In this document: one piece after another, positions 35,176 through 43,853 of the stretch | How positions within the stretch are numbered: the stretch's first letter is position 1 | Layout of the letters: the number at the start of each line of letters is the position of its first letter | Assembly: GCF_900112005.1 (NCBI RefSeq) | Contig: NZ_FOKK01000006.1 | Location: 62,001 to 126,000, forward strand | From: Algoriphagus aquimarinus | GTDB lineage: Bacteria > Bacteroidota > Bacteroidia > Cytophagales > Cyclobacteriaceae | Direction: 5' to 3' | DNA length: 64,000 bases | Notes under the pieces: generated by a model | The model's database searches: none | What the model was told of the DNA's origin: nothing | What the model saw: only the letters and a program-made list of their open reading frames with translations | Position numbers and translations under genes: made by a program

Positions 35176-35730
35176 TTAGGATAATAAGAATATCAATTTT
35201 TTTAGTTCATCCATAATCTCGTCTTCAATAGTAGTTTTTTCTCCTGAGATCTGAATGCATTTATGCCATTGATAGAAGGTTGATTTCTCAAAATCACTGA
35301 CTGTAGGAGAATTTGTAAATGCATTGTTGAGAAGGATCTCTGGATAATCCCAAGGACTGGAAGATTGATCAAATACCCATTTGTTTTCGGATAGTTCCTG
35401 AAAAGGTGCTTTTGGGTTGTTTTTTCCAATTTGGACAAAAAGAAAAAGGCCATGTCCAAACCAGTTTAATATGCGGATGTTAAGACCGTTAGTTAAATCA
35501 AAGTCCCTGATAATATCCAATACCTGGTAGGGATATCCTAAGAGATCATTTCCCTTCGAAAGTTTTACTCCTCGACTTCGGCTATGAATGTCTTGTAATT
35601 TTTCAGGTTCGAATGAATTGCCAACTTCGGCGAGTATCTCCCAAAACTTAGCTTTAAGTCTATTTTGGCGTGGTATTATATCCTGGTCAAGCCAAAGATC
35701 AAGATCTAAATAATTGGATTCTTCAGCCAT
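35176..35730 (-). CDS. Unknown protein coupled to fabH
   Basis: 184 residues, no signal peptide or membrane segment, mixed helix and strand. I do not recognise the family. Visible features are LDLWLDQDIIPRQNRLKAKF at the N-terminus and LNIRILNWFGHGLFLFVQIG in the middle, suggesting an alpha/beta fold with a core strand. The ATG directly follows the FabH stop codon without a gap (35731/35730), so it is expected to be translated with it. It may be a stand-alone gene of the lineage rather than part of fatty acid synthesis. Confidence 0.6.
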   Translation of the reverse strand: MAEESNYLDLDLWLDQDIIPRQNRLKAKFWEILAEVGNSFEPEKLQDIHSRSRGVKLSKGNDLLGYPYQVLDIIRDFDLTNGLNIRILNWFGHGLFLFVQIGKNNPKAPFQELSENKWVFDQSSSPWDYPEILLNNAFTNSPTVSDFEKSTFYQWHKCIQISGEKTTIEDEIMDELKKLIFLLS

Positions 35731-36729
35731 TTACCATTGGAGAAGGGCGGAAGCCCAAGTGAATCCTGAGCCGAATGCTGCAAGGCAAATTAAATCACCT
35801 TCCTTAATTCTACCTTGTTCCCAAGCTTCGCTTAGTGCAATTGGAATCGTAGCGGCAGTTGTATTTCCTTTGGTCATGATATTGTTAAATACCTTTTCGT
35901 CAGGAAGGCCTAGCTGCTTCTGAATATATTGACTGATTCTGAGGTTAGCCTGATGTGGAACGAGTAAATCTATAGCAGATTGTTCGAGCTGATTTGCATC
36001 TAGTGCCTCCTTGATTACTTCCATAAATCTCACTACTGCATGCTTGAAAACAGTGTTTCCATTCATTTTTAAGAAGAAACTTCCCGACTCTATCAGTTCT
36101 GGAGAAAGTCGTACTTCCCGGCTACTTCCTGGGTCTTTACAATACAATTCCTCTGCATGCTCGCCTTGAGAATGAAGATGTGTAGTTAGAATCCCAGGTT
36201 GATCTGATTCTACGGCTCCAAGAACTGCCGCACCAGCGCCATCTGCGAAAATCACGGAGCTTGAACGTCCTTCGTCGCTTTTGTCCAAAGCAGATGACTG
36301 AATCTCAGCTCCGACAACGAGTATTTTTTTGTACATCCCAGTTTTGATAAACTGATCTGCAATAGATAAGGCGTAGATAAAACCGGAACAGGCATTACGA
36401 ATGTCGAGCGCACCTATTGTGCCCATGCCCAATTCCCGCTGAAGCAAAACTCCATTTCCAGGTATGAAATAGTCAGGCGTGATGGTGGCAAAAACTATGA
36501 AGTCGATCTCTGAAGCTTGTACTCCAGCTCTTTTCATTGCCATTTCAGAGGCATTTTTAGACATACTTGTCACTGTGTCCACTCCCGGAGTAAACCAGTG
36601 CCTAGATTCGATCCCAGTTCTTTCGACGATCCACTCATTATTGGTGTTCATCATTTCTGAGAGTTCATTGTTAGTCACAGTTCGTTCTGGCACATAGTGC
36701 CCAACTCCTAGGATTCTAGATTTTTGCAT
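35731..36729 (-). CDS. fabH: Beta-ketoacyl-ACP synthase III
   Basis: 332 residues from the ATG at 36729 (MQKSRILGVGHYVPERTV); the frame opens 11 codons earlier without family similarity. The catalytic Cys is in LDIRNACSGFIYALSIADQ near 116, with His in LLVPHQANLRISQYI near 258 and Asn in MTKGNTTAATIPIALSEA near 286. FabH starts fatty acid synthesis by condensing an acyl-CoA primer with malonyl-ACP; in Bacteroidota branched primers are frequent. No other fab genes are nearby, so it may be one of several paralogues in the genome. Confidence 0.93.
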   Translation of the reverse strand: MQKSRILGVGHYVPERTVTNNELSEMMNTNNEWIVERTGIESRHWFTPGVDTVTSMSKNASEMAMKRAGVQASEIDFIVFATITPDYFIPGNGVLLQRELGMGTIGALDIRNACSGFIYALSIADQFIKTGMYKKILVVGAEIQSSALDKSDEGRSSSVIFADGAGAAVLGAVESDQPGILTTHLHSQGEHAEELYCKDPGSSREVRLSPELIESGSFFLKMNGNTVFKHAVVRFMEVIKEALDANQLEQSAIDLLVPHQANLRISQYIQKQLGLPDEKVFNNIMTKGNTTAATIPIALSEAWEQGRIKEGDLICLAAFGSGFTWASALLQW

Positions 36730-36813
36730 GTCAATTTGGGTTGTCTTAAAATTGACTCCCAATATCGCTAGTTCAATTTACTCTAGCAAAAAGGGAAATG
36801 ATAAGCCGCAGAA

Positions 36814-37512
36814 TTAACCGAAGAGGGTGTAATTGCCATGCTGATCCATAGGGGAAGTTTTGCGGATGATGGCTGGGCTATCATTTTGTACGGAATTCAC
36901 TAAAGGTGAAACAGTAAAGCCCATCATGGAATCCGCCGAATAAGGCTTGAGTAAGGATAAAAGATCCTCTTCTTCCGTGTATTTATCTAACCATTTTTTT
37001 TCTGCATCCCGGTCTAGAATTACAGGCATTCTGTCATGGATTTCAGAAACAACTTTATTAGGAGTTGTAGTAAGTATCAAAAAAGTATGTTGAGTTTCGC
37101 CATTTACAGACTCATATTCCTCCCATATTCCTGCAAAAGAGAACAGTTCATCTTCGCGTAAAGTAAATCTATAAGGGACCGAGGTTTTTTTGCCAAGACG
37201 CTTCCATTCGTAGAATCCATCAGCTGGGATAATGCAGCGTCGCTGCCTGAAAGCGGTCTTAAACGATATTTTTTCATTTACTGTCTCCGCTTTAGCATTG
37301 ATCAGCTTTTGTGCTACAGGTCTGTTTTTTCCAAATTCCGGCGTAATGCCCCAGTAGAAGTAAGAAAAGCCTTTAGGGCTTTGGGATGTAATCACAGGAA
37401 CCAACTGAGTGGGAGCGATATTGTAACGAGGTTTTAAATCGGTAAACATTTCTGCCTGAAATCGTTCTTCGAGTTCTTCTTTACTTTTGCTTAAGGAATA
37501 TCGTCCACACAT
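36814..37512 (-). CDS. SOS-response-associated peptidase (SRAP / HMCES-YedK family)
   Basis: 232 residues with the diagnostic N-terminal Cys2 (MCGRYSLS). NIAPTQLVPVI, LINAKAETVNEKISFK, RCIIPADGFYEWKR and TTTPNKVVSEIHDRMPVIL are the conserved family segments containing the Asn, Glu and His of the active site. Family members form a covalent thiazolidine bond with abasic sites in single-stranded DNA, protecting them. No LexA-like site was recognised upstream. It sits between an alpha/beta hydrolase gene and fabH on the same strand. Confidence 0.93.
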   Translation of the reverse strand: MCGRYSLSKSKEELEERFQAEMFTDLKPRYNIAPTQLVPVITSQSPKGFSYFYWGITPEFGKNRPVAQKLINAKAETVNEKISFKTAFRQRRCIIPADGFYEWKRLGKKTSVPYRFTLREDELFSFAGIWEEYESVNGETQHTFLILTTTPNKVVSEIHDRMPVILDRDAEKKWLDKYTEEEDLLSLLKPYSADSMMGFTVSPLVNSVQNDSPAIIRKTSPMDQHGNYTLFG

Positions 37513-37541
37513 AATTTTATATTGCTGTAATTGGCAGGAAG

Positions 37542-38501
37542 TTAGAGAACAGCGCTTATAAATTCAACTGCTCTTTGCTCCGAATAATAGGGTTTGTCGG
37601 AATTTGCCGGGCTGAACCCTACATGTCCACCATGTTTTGGGAACTCGAAATAGACCTGATCCAGTGTTTTAGCAAGCTTGACAGGAAAGCATCTTTCGCT
37701 TAAAAAAGGGTCATTATGCGCATTTAGGACTAATGTGGGGAGTTTGATCTGATCCAAAAAGTATAAGGAAGAATTCACTTCGTAATATTCTTCAGCATCA
37801 GCAAAGCCATGAAGAGGGCCAGTGAAAAAATCATCGAAATCAGCCAAAGTTTTAATGTTTCTTAGCGTTTCCACAGGAATTTGACCTGGATGTGCATTGG
37901 ATTTCTCTATAACTTTCTTTTTTAGGCTTCGTAAAAAGCGTTTAGAGTATAGTGTGTTTTCCGTTTCAGATATTTTTTTGGAGGAACTTCCCAAGTGTAA
38001 TGGGACCGATATACCCACTCCTCTATGGATTTTTGAAAGGCTATTTCCTTTTTCCCCTAGGTATTTTAGTGTCAGGTTTCCTCCCAAGCTAAAACCAACT
38101 AGATTTATTTCATCATAAGAATTGTAGGCATGCTTCACTACCAGGTCTAGATCATAGGTGGCTCCAGAGTGATAGAAAATTACCTGTTTGTTCATTTCAT
38201 CACTACAGCTTCTAAAGTTCCAGGTTAGTACGTCGTAGCCATTTTGCAGGAAGGAATTCACCATTCCAAGCATATATGCTCGAGTGCTATTACCTTCCAA
38301 TCCGTGACTGATAATGACTAATTTATGCTTTTCTTGGCGATACCAGTCCAGATCAAGAAAGTCTCCGTCACTAGTTGAAATTCTCTCTTTAACGGGATTA
38401 GGTACACTGACTCTTCTAAAAAGTGAGGGGTAAATTGTCTCTAAGTGTCCGCTAAACAGCCACTTGGGTCTGGTGTAAGTACTGTTTTCTAATAAAGGCA
38501 T
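37542..38501 (-). CDS. Alpha/beta hydrolase of the YheT family
   Basis: 319 residues. The protein has GHLETIYPSLFRR and DGDFLDLDWYR at the start, LVIISHGLEGNSTRAY near 61, the nucleophile elbow NLVGFSLGGNLTLKYLGE near 136, an acid region with LVLNAHNDPFLSE near 257, and a catalytic His in FPKHGGHVGFSP near 286. This is the arrangement of the YheT / ABHD1-3 subfamily, whose members are (phospho)lipases or thioesterases; the substrate is not known. No signal peptide. Spaced 29 bases from the SRAP gene. Confidence 0.88.
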   Translation of the reverse strand: MPLLENSTYTRPKWLFSGHLETIYPSLFRRVSVPNPVKERISTSDGDFLDLDWYRQEKHKLVIISHGLEGNSTRAYMLGMVNSFLQNGYDVLTWNFRSCSDEMNKQVIFYHSGATYDLDLVVKHAYNSYDEINLVGFSLGGNLTLKYLGEKGNSLSKIHRGVGISVPLHLGSSSKKISETENTLYSKRFLRSLKKKVIEKSNAHPGQIPVETLRNIKTLADFDDFFTGPLHGFADAEEYYEVNSSLYFLDQIKLPTLVLNAHNDPFLSERCFPVKLAKTLDQVYFEFPKHGGHVGFSPANSDKPYYSEQRAVEFISAVL

Positions 38502-38556
38502 ATCAGGGAGATATGGTTTGAAAGCTGAAATGCTTGGGGAAATTACTAGTTTTAAA

Positions 38557-38588
38557 TTTGATTAAAGCCATTATAAAAACTATTTTTG
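38557..38588 (+). promoter_or_regulatory. Predicted promoter of the E2 gene
   Basis: TTTG (38557-38560) and TATTTTTG (38581-38588) are 20 bases apart and match the Bacteroidota -33 and -7 elements. A second -7-like TAAATTTG overlaps the -33 element (38553-38560). The ATG follows at 38623. Confidence 0.5.
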
Positions 38589-38622
38589 GACACTTTAAAA
38601 ACGAATTAGCGCGGAATAACCT

Positions 38623-40263
38623 ATGGCCGAAATAATAAGAATGCCTAAAATGAGCGACACCATGGAAGAGGGTGTGATTGCTGCATGGTTGAAAAAAGTT
38701 GGAGATTCTGTGAAACCAGGTGATATCCTGGCTGAAGTAGAGACTGACAAAGCAACGATGGAGCTTGAATCCTACGACGAGGGTGTGCTTTTATATATTG
38801 GAGTTAAAGAAAAAGATGCTGTACCAGTAAATGGTGTGATCGCTGTGATCGGAGAGAAGGGTGAGGAATACCAACACCTACTTGATGGTGGCGATGCTCC
38901 AGCAGCAGATAAGAAAGAAGAAGCTCCAAAGGCTGAAGAGAAGAAGGCTGAGCCAGCCAAATCTGAAGCTCCAGCAGAAAAAATTGATGTTTCAAACATC
39001 AATGCTATCGTAATCACGATGCCTAAGATGTCGGATACCATGCAAGAGGGAACGATTGCGACTTGGTTGAAGAAGGTCGGTGATGACGTCAAGTCTGGAG
39101 AAATCATCGCTGAAGTAGAAACTGATAAAGCAACTATGGAGCTGGAGTCTTATGATGACGGTACCTTGCTATATATAGGTGTGGAAGCTGGAGATGCTGT
39201 GGCAGTAGATGGAGTAATCGCTGTGATCGGTGAAAAAGGAGCAGATTTCGAGACGCTTTTGAAAGCTCAAAAATCTGAATATTCTGAAGCACCGGCCGAG
39301 GCTAACCCTGAACCAGCTGCTGAAGCCAAGAAAGAAGAAGCTCCTAAAGCTTCATCTGCGCCAGCTGCAAGTAGCGCTTCTGCGACTACCGCTGATGGTG
39401 ACAGATTGAAAGCATCTCCTTTGGCTAAGAAAATGGCTGAAGATAAAGGAATAGATATCCGTGCCGTGAATGGCTCTGGAGAAAATGGAAGAATCGTGAA
39501 GAGAGATGTAGAGAACTTTGTTCCTGCCGCTGCTCCTCAAGCCGGCGCTTCTGCAGGCACTGCTGCTCCAGGTGTTGGAGTGGAGAGCTTCAAAGAAGAG
39601 AAGGTTTCTCAGATGAGAAAAGTGATTGCGAAGAGACTTGCGGAAAGCAAGTTTGGCGCACCACACTTCTACGTGACCATGGAAATCAACATGGACAAAG
39701 CGATGGAAGCTAGAAAAAGCATGAATGAAATCTCTCCTGTGAAGATTTCCTTTAACGATATGGTGATCAAAGCGACAGCATCAGCTTTGCGTCAGCATCC
39801 TAAAGTGAACTCTAGCTGGTTAGGCGACAAGATCAGATATAACGACCATATCCATATCGGAATGGCAGTAGCAGTGGATGAGGGATTGTTGGTTCCAGTG
39901 ATCAGATTTGCTGATAGCCTTTCACTTTCTCAGATTTCTACTCAGGCGAAAAGCCTAGGGGGTAGAGCAAAAACAAAAGAACTACAGCCGAAGGATTGGG
40001 AAGGAAATACCTTCACGATCTCTAATTTGGGAATGTTCGGAGTGGACGAGTTCACTGCGATCATCAACCCGCCAGATGCATGTATCCTAGCAGTAGGAGG
40101 TATCAAAGAAACTGTAATCGTCAAAGATGGCCAGATGAAAATCGGTAATCTGATGAAGGTGACTTTGTCTTGTGATCACAGAGTGGTAGATGGTTCTATA
40201 GGAGCTGCCTTCTTGATTACCTTGAAAAGCTTACTCGAAGATCCAGTCAGAATACTGGTTTAA
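38623..40263 (+). CDS. pdhC: Pyruvate dehydrogenase complex E2, dihydrolipoamide acetyltransferase
   Basis: 546 residues with two N-terminal lipoyl domains, each with the lipoylated Lys in ETDKATMELESY (Lys43 and Lys169), separated by an Ala/Pro/Glu/Lys-rich linker. A peripheral-subunit binding domain follows (KASPLAKKMAEDKGIDI, about 263-300), then the catalytic domain with LSCDHRVVDGSIGA, His519 and Asp523. E2 transfers the acetyl group to CoA at the heart of the pyruvate dehydrogenase complex. The E1 and E3 genes are not in the window. Alone with its own promoter and terminator. Confidence 0.93.
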   Translation: MAEIIRMPKMSDTMEEGVIAAWLKKVGDSVKPGDILAEVETDKATMELESYDEGVLLYIGVKEKDAVPVNGVIAVIGEKGEEYQHLLDGGDAPAADKKEEAPKAEEKKAEPAKSEAPAEKIDVSNINAIVITMPKMSDTMQEGTIATWLKKVGDDVKSGEIIAEVETDKATMELESYDDGTLLYIGVEAGDAVAVDGVIAVIGEKGADFETLLKAQKSEYSEAPAEANPEPAAEAKKEEAPKASSAPAASSASATTADGDRLKASPLAKKMAEDKGIDIRAVNGSGENGRIVKRDVENFVPAAAPQAGASAGTAAPGVGVESFKEEKVSQMRKVIAKRLAESKFGAPHFYVTMEINMDKAMEARKSMNEISPVKISFNDMVIKATASALRQHPKVNSSWLGDKIRYNDHIHIGMAVAVDEGLLVPVIRFADSLSLSQISTQAKSLGGRAKTKELQPKDWEGNTFTISNLGMFGVDEFTAIINPPDACILAVGGIKETVIVKDGQMKIGNLMKVTLSCDHRVVDGSIGAAFLITLKSLLEDPVRILV

Positions 40264-40280
40264 GAATATATTAAACTGCC

Positions 40281-40312
40281 AAAAAGTCCTGATTTCAGGA
40301 CTTTTTGTTTTT
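40281..40312 (+). terminator. Rho-independent terminator after pdhC
   Basis: AAAAAGTCCTGA (40281-40292) and TCAGGACTTTTT (40295-40306) form a 12-bp stem with a very short loop, followed by GTTTTTT. It separates the E2 gene from hslV. Confidence 0.85.
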
Positions 40313-40355
40313 TGTACGTTTATTGGTAAGTATCCACCACACAATAACCAAGCAC

Positions 40356-40898
40356 ATGACAAAAATTAAATCAACAACCGTAGTTGCGATTAGGCATAAT
40401 GGAGAAGTAGTGATAGGAGCAGATGGTCAGGCAACTTTAGGAAATACAATAGCGAAAAGCAGCGTAAAGAAATTGAGAGTTTTGCAGGGAGGTAAGATTG
40501 TCACTGGCTTTGCTGGTTCTACAGCAGATGCTTTTACACTTTTAGAGAAATTCGAAGAGAAGCTTGGTGCTTTTGGTAACAATATGAAGCGTTCCGCAGT
40601 GGAGTTAGCTAAAGAGTGGAGAACAGATCGTATGCTTTCCAAATTGGAAGCGATGATGATCGTAGCTGACAAAGATGATATCTTGATTATCTCTGGAAAT
40701 GGCGACGTGATCGAACCAGACATGGAGATCGCTACGATTGGATCTGGAAGTATGTATGCGCAGTCTGCCGCTCGAGCGATGAAGCAATTTGCGCCACATA
40801 TGACTGCTGAAGAAATGGTAAGAGAAAGTCTCAATATCGCAGCTGATATTTGTATCTATACCAACCACAACTTGGTAATTGACAGAGTAACAGGCTAA
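40356..40898 (+). CDS. hslV: HslV, peptidase subunit of the HslUV protease
   Basis: 180 residues from the ATG at 40356. After removal of the first few residues the N-terminal nucleophile is the Thr of STTVVAIRHNGEVVIGADG; GATLGN-like QATLGNTIAK and VLQGGKIVTGFAGSTADAF follow, as in proteasome beta-like HslV. The C-terminal part contains IGSGSMYAQSAARAM. HslV forms a double ring that degrades proteins unfolded by the ATPase HslU; no hslU lies in the window. The 17-codon longer frame would run back into the upstream terminator and is rejected. Confidence 0.93.
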   Translation: MTKIKSTTVVAIRHNGEVVIGADGQATLGNTIAKSSVKKLRVLQGGKIVTGFAGSTADAFTLLEKFEEKLGAFGNNMKRSAVELAKEWRTDRMLSKLEAMMIVADKDDILIISGNGDVIEPDMEIATIGSGSMYAQSAARAMKQFAPHMTAEEMVRESLNIAADICIYTNHNLVIDRVTG

Positions 40899-40921
40899 TT
40901 CATAGAAAAATCATAATACCG

Positions 40922-40950
40922 ACCGAAGCTAGTCCCTTCGGTTTTTTTTA
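40922..40950 (+). terminator. Rho-independent terminator after hslV
   Basis: ACCGAAG (40922-40928) pairs with CTTCGGT (40936-40942), 7-base loop, followed by TTTTTTT. It lies 24 bases after the hslV stop. Confidence 0.85.
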
Positions 40951-40957
40951 TTTTTTA

Positions 40958-41220
40958 GCCACAGAGTGCACGGAGGATTACACAGAGGGGCACAGCTTTT
41001 AGTGTTATTTAATTTTAGATTGGGCTGAAAGCCCTAGATACCATAGTCCAGCTTGTAGGGCTGGGGTCAATGAAAGTGTATAAGTGCTTGAGCTCTGGAA
41101 GAGAGGAATAGAAATTTTGTCCGATCAATGTGGTTCAAGCCTGGCTTCTGCAGACAGGTCTTCAGACTTGGACCGATGAAAGTGCAGTCTTCAGACTGTC
41201 TATCGTGATTGATGGAGGAA
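40958..41220. repeat. Composite dispersed repeat, copy 1 (CACAGAG module plus REP-like module)
   Basis: The 490-base gap after hslV contains no gene. It begins with a module AGCCACAGAGTGCACGGAGG (40958 on), followed by a REP-like stretch with GGGCTGAAAGCCC, TAGGGCTGGGGT and AGCTCTGGAAGAG (41021-41131). Palindromic GCAGACAGGTCTTCAGACTTGG and CAGTCTTCAGACTG words follow to 41210. A similar pair of modules in the same order lies at 48445-48610. Confidence 0.55.
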
Positions 41221-41389
41221 TATTCTTGCCTAAATTGATCATTGCTATTCTTCAAGGGAGCTATCAAGATTTACACCGATCACTTTTCATCTTACCTATG
41301 TTTAAATAGCCCTCAGTCACAAATGTTTTTCGTCTTTTTCTAAACCTGTTGTGGCACTTGGCTGTTACTCATTTATATAAAGAGATGCT

Positions 41390-42055
41390 ATGGAAACTAC
41401 CACTGTTAAGAAAACTACGAAGAAGGATTACAGGAAGCTGATTCTGGAAGGCTTCAAAGATCATGTACTTGAGCATGGTGATTTGCCAAAGTCGGTATTC
41501 AAGTTTGCCAAGGATTTGAAAATGAAAGAGGAGGATTTTTATACTTACTTCACTTCTTTCGAAGCGATAAAGTCCACGATATTGGTTGATATTTTTGAGG
41601 AAACTCTAGCTGATATCAGCAAGCAAGGAGTCTTTGAAGGCTATTCTGCCCGGGAAAAATTCCTTAGCTTTTTGTTCACTTGGATAGAAGTGTTGAAAAA
41701 GAACAGGTCCTATCTGCTGAGTTTATATGAAAGCAAAGCGAAGTCCTTCGTGACTTTGCCAAAGGAATCTGCCGAATTCAAGGAGAAGTTTAAAGCCTTT
41801 GCCAACGAGATAATTTTGGAAGGTAAAGAGACTGAAGAAATCGCTACTCGACCTGTGATCTCAGATCGATACGATGAAGCACTTTGGATACAAGTCGGAT
41901 TTGTGTTCAGGTATTGGCTTGATGATAGATCCCCAAGATTCGAAAAAACTGACGCGGCAATAGAAAAGTCAGTGAATCTAGGATTTGACCTGATGGGAAA
42001 AAGTGCGTTGGATTCATTTCTTGACTTCGCAAAATTCATGTATCAGTCTAAATAA
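41390..42055 (+). CDS. TetR-fold protein paired with an ABC1 kinase
   Basis: 221 residues. Residues 15-65 fit the TetR helix-turn-helix (LILEGFKDHVLEHGDLPKSV, then FYTYFTSFEAIKSTI), and the C-terminal part is a helical ligand-binding-like domain with WIQVGFVFRYWLDDRSPRF near 166-184. The recognition helix is acidic (KMKEEDFYTYF), unusual for a DNA-binding protein. It ends three bases before an ABC1 kinase gene, with which it is surely co-transcribed. The eukaryotic lipid-binding protein Coq9 has a TetR fold and acts with ABC1 kinases, which suggests an alternative to a transcription factor; this is inference only. Confidence 0.8.
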   Translation: METTTVKKTTKKDYRKLILEGFKDHVLEHGDLPKSVFKFAKDLKMKEEDFYTYFTSFEAIKSTILVDIFEETLADISKQGVFEGYSAREKFLSFLFTWIEVLKKNRSYLLSLYESKAKSFVTLPKESAEFKEKFKAFANEIILEGKETEEIATRPVISDRYDEALWIQVGFVFRYWLDDRSPRFEKTDAAIEKSVNLGFDLMGKSALDSFLDFAKFMYQSK

Positions 42056-42058
42056 ACC

Positions 42059-43378
42059 ATGATAGATAACTTAGACGAGCAACAGGCAATCCCTGTCTCG
42101 AAAGTGCAACGTGCTGCCAAATTCATCTCTACAGGAGCAAAAGTAGGAGGGAATTACGTGAAGCATTACGCCAAAAAAATGGTGAATCCTGGGATGGATA
42201 AGGAGGAGCTTCACATGAATAATGCTACGGATATTTATTCTTCCCTTAGCCAGCTGAAAGGTTCTGCGCTGAAAGTGGCTCAGATGATGTCCATGGACAA
42301 GAATCTTTTGCCAAGAGCCTATCAGGATAAATTTACCATGGCGCAGTATTCGGCACCTCCTTTATCTTACCCTTTGGTGGTAAAGACTTTCCAGAAATAT
42401 TTCAGCAAAACGCCAGATCAGGTCTTTGATACATTTACCCGATCAGCTGTGAATGCAGCTTCTATTGGACAGGTTCATCAAGCTACTTTGGGGGATAAAA
42501 CCTTGGCAGTGAAAATCCAATATCCTGGAATTGCTGATTCAGTCAGTTCGGATTTGAGACTCGTGCGCCCTTTTGCTTTGCGTTTATTGAATATGAATGA
42601 AAAGGAACTGGACCATTACATGTCCGAAGTGGAGGAGAAGCTTCTCGAGGAAACGGATTATGTGTTGGAAGTACGCCGATCTAGAGAGATTTCGGGGGAA
42701 TGTAGTCATATCCCAAATTTGAAATTCCCTACTTATTACGATGAACTCAGTGCAGAGCGGATCATCACGATGGATTGGATCGAAGGAGCGCATATGAAGG
42801 AATGGCTGGAAACCAATCCAAGTCAGAGGTCAAGAAATCAGATTGGTCAGGCACTTTGGGATTTTTACCATCATCAGGTTCATAATCTCAAGACGGTACA
42901 TGCCGATCCACATCCTGGGAATTTCATTATTCAGGAAAATGATCAATTGGGGATCATAGATTTCGGCTGTGTGAAAGTGATTCCAGAGGACTTCTATCAA
43001 GGCTATTTTGCATTGATCAAAAAGAATTTGTTGATCAATAGCAATGAGTTGGATCAGGTGTTCTTTGATCTGGAATTCATCTCGGACAAGGACTCGCCGG
43101 ATGAGCAGGAGTATTTCAAATCTGTCTTTAAAGAGATGATTTCTCTTTTAGGAAAGCCTTTCCATGTAGAGAAGTTTGACTTTTCGGATGACGGGTTCTT
43201 CGAGCGAATTTTCGAATTAGGGGATCGTGTTTCTAATGATAAGCAATTCAAAAAGTCTAATCAGGCACGTGGATCTAAGCATGGGCTTTATGTGAACAGA
43301 ACCTATTTTGGTTTGTATAATCTGCTAAATCAGCTACAGGCCGAAGTGGTGACTACGAAGCCGGAGTGGTTGGAGTGA
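42059..43378 (+). CDS. ABC1/UbiB-family atypical kinase
   Basis: 439 residues. The family motifs are present: KGSALKVAQMMSMD near 63 (the KxGQ-like signature), SAVNAASIGQVHQATL near 131, the nucleotide-binding Lys in TLAVKIQYPG near 147, the acidic EETDYVLEVRRS near 196, the catalytic HADPHPGNF near 280 and the metal Asp in GIIDFGCVKV near 300. These proteins are ATP-dependent kinases/ATPases linked to isoprenoid quinone or lipid metabolism. Bacteroidota use menaquinone, so the link to ubiquinone biosynthesis may not hold. The partner upstream is a TetR-fold protein. No transmembrane segment at the end, unlike UbiB. Confidence 0.92.
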   Translation: MIDNLDEQQAIPVSKVQRAAKFISTGAKVGGNYVKHYAKKMVNPGMDKEELHMNNATDIYSSLSQLKGSALKVAQMMSMDKNLLPRAYQDKFTMAQYSAPPLSYPLVVKTFQKYFSKTPDQVFDTFTRSAVNAASIGQVHQATLGDKTLAVKIQYPGIADSVSSDLRLVRPFALRLLNMNEKELDHYMSEVEEKLLEETDYVLEVRRSREISGECSHIPNLKFPTYYDELSAERIITMDWIEGAHMKEWLETNPSQRSRNQIGQALWDFYHHQVHNLKTVHADPHPGNFIIQENDQLGIIDFGCVKVIPEDFYQGYFALIKKNLLINSNELDQVFFDLEFISDKDSPDEQEYFKSVFKEMISLLGKPFHVEKFDFSDDGFFERIFELGDRVSNDKQFKKSNQARGSKHGLYVNRTYFGLYNLLNQLQAEVVTTKPEWLE

Positions 43379-43466
43379 TTATATTGATGGAAGACGGATG
43401 ACCGATGACCGAAGTTTGGGCCATTTTGGATTTTGACATTTCCTGTTTTAGTTTAACTTTAATAAC

Positions 43467-43850
43467 ATGGGACAAGTTATAATACCTTCACTAAAAGTCA
43501 TTGAGAATGATTTGGAGTACCAAACTTCTCTTGAATTGATAAAAGGTTTAATAAATAGTGGAGTGGAGGCAAACTCAGATGAGGAGAATTATCTGGAAGT
43601 TCTTTCCATATTGATAGAGAAATATGAAGAGGATAAAGGATATAAAGTAGATAACTCCACTGCTGATTCTATTGAAGTTTTAAGCTACTACCTTTCAGAA
43701 AATGGCTTGCAACAAAAGGATCTTGTACCAGTTTTAGGCCCAGCCAGCAGAGTCTCCGAAATAATGAATCGAAAAAGGAGACTAAGTCTAAAGCAAATCA
43801 AAAACCTGAATCAAGCTTATCATATTCCAGTAGCATTACTGCTAGATTAA
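43467..43850 (+). CDS. HigA-like helix-turn-helix protein without an adjacent toxin
   Basis: 127 residues. The C-terminal half is an HTH of the HigA/XRE type (LSYYLSENGLQQKDLVPVLG, then SRVSEIMNRKRRLSLKQIKN). The N-terminal half (IEKYEEDKGYKVDNSTADSI) is the extension found in Bacteroidota HigA-like antitoxins. HigB toxins usually precede the antitoxin gene; the 88 bases upstream are non-coding and the next upstream gene is the ABC1 kinase. Possible promoter elements TTTTG at 43431 and TAACTTTA at 43454-43461. A strong terminator follows the stop. It may be an orphan antitoxin or a plain regulator. Confidence 0.8.
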   Translation: MGQVIIPSLKVIENDLEYQTSLELIKGLINSGVEANSDEENYLEVLSILIEKYEEDKGYKVDNSTADSIEVLSYYLSENGLQQKDLVPVLGPASRVSEIMNRKRRLSLKQIKNLNQAYHIPVALLLD

Positions 43851-43853
43851 ATC

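Noticed and set aside
41131..41220. Palindromic stretch as a possible tRNA or riboswitch
   Set aside because: It lacks acceptor stem, T-loop and conserved residues of tRNA, and the pairs are simple CAGTCTTCAGACTG palindromes of a repeat.
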